Part shown: positions 62,737-64,000 of the stretch, piece after piece | Position numbering within the stretch: position 1 is the stretch's first letter | Layout of the letters: each line of letters begins with the position of its first letter | Source: CAIKBL01 sp050247235 | GTDB lineage: Bacteria; Pseudomonadota; Gammaproteobacteria; Ga0077536 | NCBI GenBank assembly: GCA_050247235.1 | Contig: JBFWUN010000008.1 | Location: forward strand, 1-64,000 | Length of the DNA stretch: 64,000 nucleotides | Direction: 5' to 3' | The notes under the pieces: generated by a model | Databases searched by the model: none | What the model saw: only the letters and a program-made list of their open reading frames with translations | Told to the model about the DNA's origin: nothing | Made by a program: the position numbers and the translations under genes

Positions 62737-63900
62737 ATGAGCATCAAGGGCAAGGCGTACATCGCCGGCATCTGCGAACACCCCACCCGCAAGGCCGAAG
62801 GCATCCCGCTCGCACAAATCCACGCCGATGTCGCGCGCGGCGCCCTGGCGGACGCGGGCCTGGGCCTTGGCGACGTGGACGCGTATTTCTGCGCGGGCGA
62901 CGCGCCCGGACTCGGGGGCTTGTCCATGGCCGAGTACCTGGGCCTGAACGTCCGCCACACCGACACCACGGAAACCGGCGGCTCCTCCTACATCGTGCAC
63001 GTGAACCACGCGGCCCAGGCCATCGCGCTCGGCAAGTGCCGTGTCGCGCTGATCACGCTGGCCGGCAAGCCGCGCACGGGCGGCGCCCCGCCCGGTCGCC
63101 CGCCGATGGCCGCGGCGCCGCCGGACGCGGCATTCGAGGCGCCGTTCAAACCCACGGTGCTGAACGTCTACGCGATGTGCGCACGCCGGCACATGCATGA
63201 ATACGGCACCACTTCTGAACAGCTCGCGTGGATCAAGGTGGCTGCCTCCCGGCACGCCCAGCACAACCCGCACGCGATGCTGCGTGACGTGGTGACCGTG
63301 GAAGATGTGCTGAACTCCCCGGTGGTCGCGGACCCGCTGCACCGCCTGGACTGCTGCGTGGTCTCGGACGGCGGCGGCGCAATCGTGGTTGTCGCGCCCG
63401 AGATCGCGGCGCAGCTGAAGCGTCCGAGGGTGCGGGTGCTCGGCGCGGGCGAGGCGATCAAGCACAACGCCGGCGGCGTGGTCGACCTCACGTACTCCGC
63501 CGGACGCTGGTCCGGCGCGCGCGCGTTCGAAGAGGCCGGGGTCACGCCGTCCGACATCCGGTACGTGTCGCTCTACGACAGCTTCACCATCACGGTGCTG
63601 ATGCAGCTGGAGGACCTTGGATTCTGCGCGAAAGGCGCCGGGGGACGCTTCGTCGCCGATGGCAATCTCATCTCCGGCGTCGGGAAACTGCCGTTCAACA
63701 CCGACGGCGGCGGCCTGTGCAGCAACCACCCCGGCAATCGAGGCGGCATGACCAAGGTGCTGGAGGCCGTCCGCCAGCTGCGCGGCGAGGCGCATCCGGC
63801 CGTGCAGGTGAAGGATTGCGCGCTCGCCCTCGCCCATGGCACGGGCGGATTCCTCGGCACCCGCCACGGCAGCGCGACCGTCATCCTGGAGAGGGTCTGA
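62737..63900 (+). CDS. Thiolase-like protein (SCP2-type, nucleophilic cysteine absent)
   Basis: The 387 residues follow the thiolase fold: an N-terminal AYIAGICEHPTRKAEG, the central VSDGGGAIVVV, and a C-terminal NHPGNRGGMTKVLEAV and ALAHGTGGFLGTRHGSATVIL. Where thiolases have the acylated cysteine, the sequence reads ETGGSSYIVHVNHA (79-92), with Gly or Ser instead. Such proteins often act with a DUF35 zinc-ribbon/OB-fold partner, whose start follows after 2 bases. Likely substrates are acyl-CoAs, but the direction of reaction is unknown. Confidence 0.82.
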   Translation: MSIKGKAYIAGICEHPTRKAEGIPLAQIHADVARGALADAGLGLGDVDAYFCAGDAPGLGGLSMAEYLGLNVRHTDTTETGGSSYIVHVNHAAQAIALGKCRVALITLAGKPRTGGAPPGRPPMAAAPPDAAFEAPFKPTVLNVYAMCARRHMHEYGTTSEQLAWIKVAASRHAQHNPHAMLRDVVTVEDVLNSPVVADPLHRLDCCVVSDGGGAIVVVAPEIAAQLKRPRVRVLGAGEAIKHNAGGVVDLTYSAGRWSGARAFEEAGVTPSDIRYVSLYDSFTITVLMQLEDLGFCAKGAGGRFVADGNLISGVGKLPFNTDGGGLCSNHPGNRGGMTKVLEAVRQLRGEAHPAVQVKDCALALAHGTGGFLGTRHGSATVILERV

Positions 63901-63902
63901 CC

Positions 63903-64000
63903 ATGGCCGAGAAACCACGCGAACCCGTTGCCGCGGATGCGGCGCTCGAACCCTACTGGGCGGCCGCGCGCGAGGGCCGCCTGCTGCTCAAGCGCTGCCG
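63903..64000 (+). CDS. Start of a probable DUF35 / OB-fold zinc-ribbon protein (partial)
   Basis: The first 32 codons include EPYWAAAREGRLLLKRC, which fits the N-terminal helix and first zinc-ribbon cysteine of DUF35 proteins (typical W-A-A-x-E-G-x-L-L-x-x-R-C pattern). These proteins are partners of cysteine-less thiolases. The gene runs off the right edge. Confidence 0.75.
   Translation, partial: MAEKPREPVAADAALEPYWAAAREGRLLLKRC

Overview
The window looks like a chromosomal segment of a high-GC gammaproteobacterium. The main evidence is gene order. From 167 to about 33.1 kb the order is mutT, argJ, secA, dciA, lpxC, the full dcw division and cell-wall operon, rnpB, rsmI, lpoA, yraN, diaA, dolP, sspB, sspA, petCBA, which is the arrangement I recall from Pseudomonas-like gammaproteobacteria. 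LpoA, SspA/SspB, IbaG and PurT fit that class. I cannot name the genus. I saw no CRISPR array, insertion sequence, phage genes or integrase.

Layout. 1-5.6 kb: arginine synthesis (argJ), a MutT-ThiE fusion, SecA and DciA. 5.6-24.5 kb: lpxC and the dcw operon, read leftward from one strong promoter with a MraZ operator; most junctions are 4-base start/stop overlaps. 24.6-25.0 kb: RNase P RNA. 25.1-29.4 kb: rsmI, and divergent from it lpoA-yraN-diaA-dolP. 29.4-33.1 kb: sspBA and the cytochrome bc1 complex. 33.3-37.5 kb: hisD-hisG-murA-ibaG-mlaC. 37.6-40.3 kb: gloA, purT, pdxB. 40.4-45.9 kb: secF-secD-yajC-tgt-queA. 45.98 kb: tRNA-Leu(CAA).

The accessory and most interesting part is 46.3-62.1 kb, which reads as an oxygen-controlled metabolic island. 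It encodes a second PRPP synthetase-like protein, a COG2187-type kinase, an operon for acetyl-CoA supply (AcsA-type acetate-CoA ligase, 2-oxoacid dehydrogenase E1 alpha, E1 beta and E2, and a lone acyl carrier protein), a GroEL without GroES, a beta-CASP metallo-hydrolase, a small predicted secreted protein and a 333-residue protein of unknown function. It also carries its own regulators: an FNR-type protein with all four cluster cysteines, a histidine kinase whose PAS domain has FixL-like haem residues, and a NarL-type response regulator. Four intergenic regions hold FNR-like boxes (three fit YTGATCRCSGTCAR; the fourth is ATGATCGGCATCAG). Each has a -10-like hexamer about 29 bases downstream of its centre, the geometry of class II FNR promoters. 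I infer a local low-oxygen regulon that adjusts acetyl-CoA supply, PRPP and protein folding.

The right end (62.2-64.0 kb) has a cupin protein and a thiolase-like protein without the usual nucleophilic cysteine, followed by the start of its probable DUF35 partner. Function calls rest on motifs and synteny read by eye; no database search was run.
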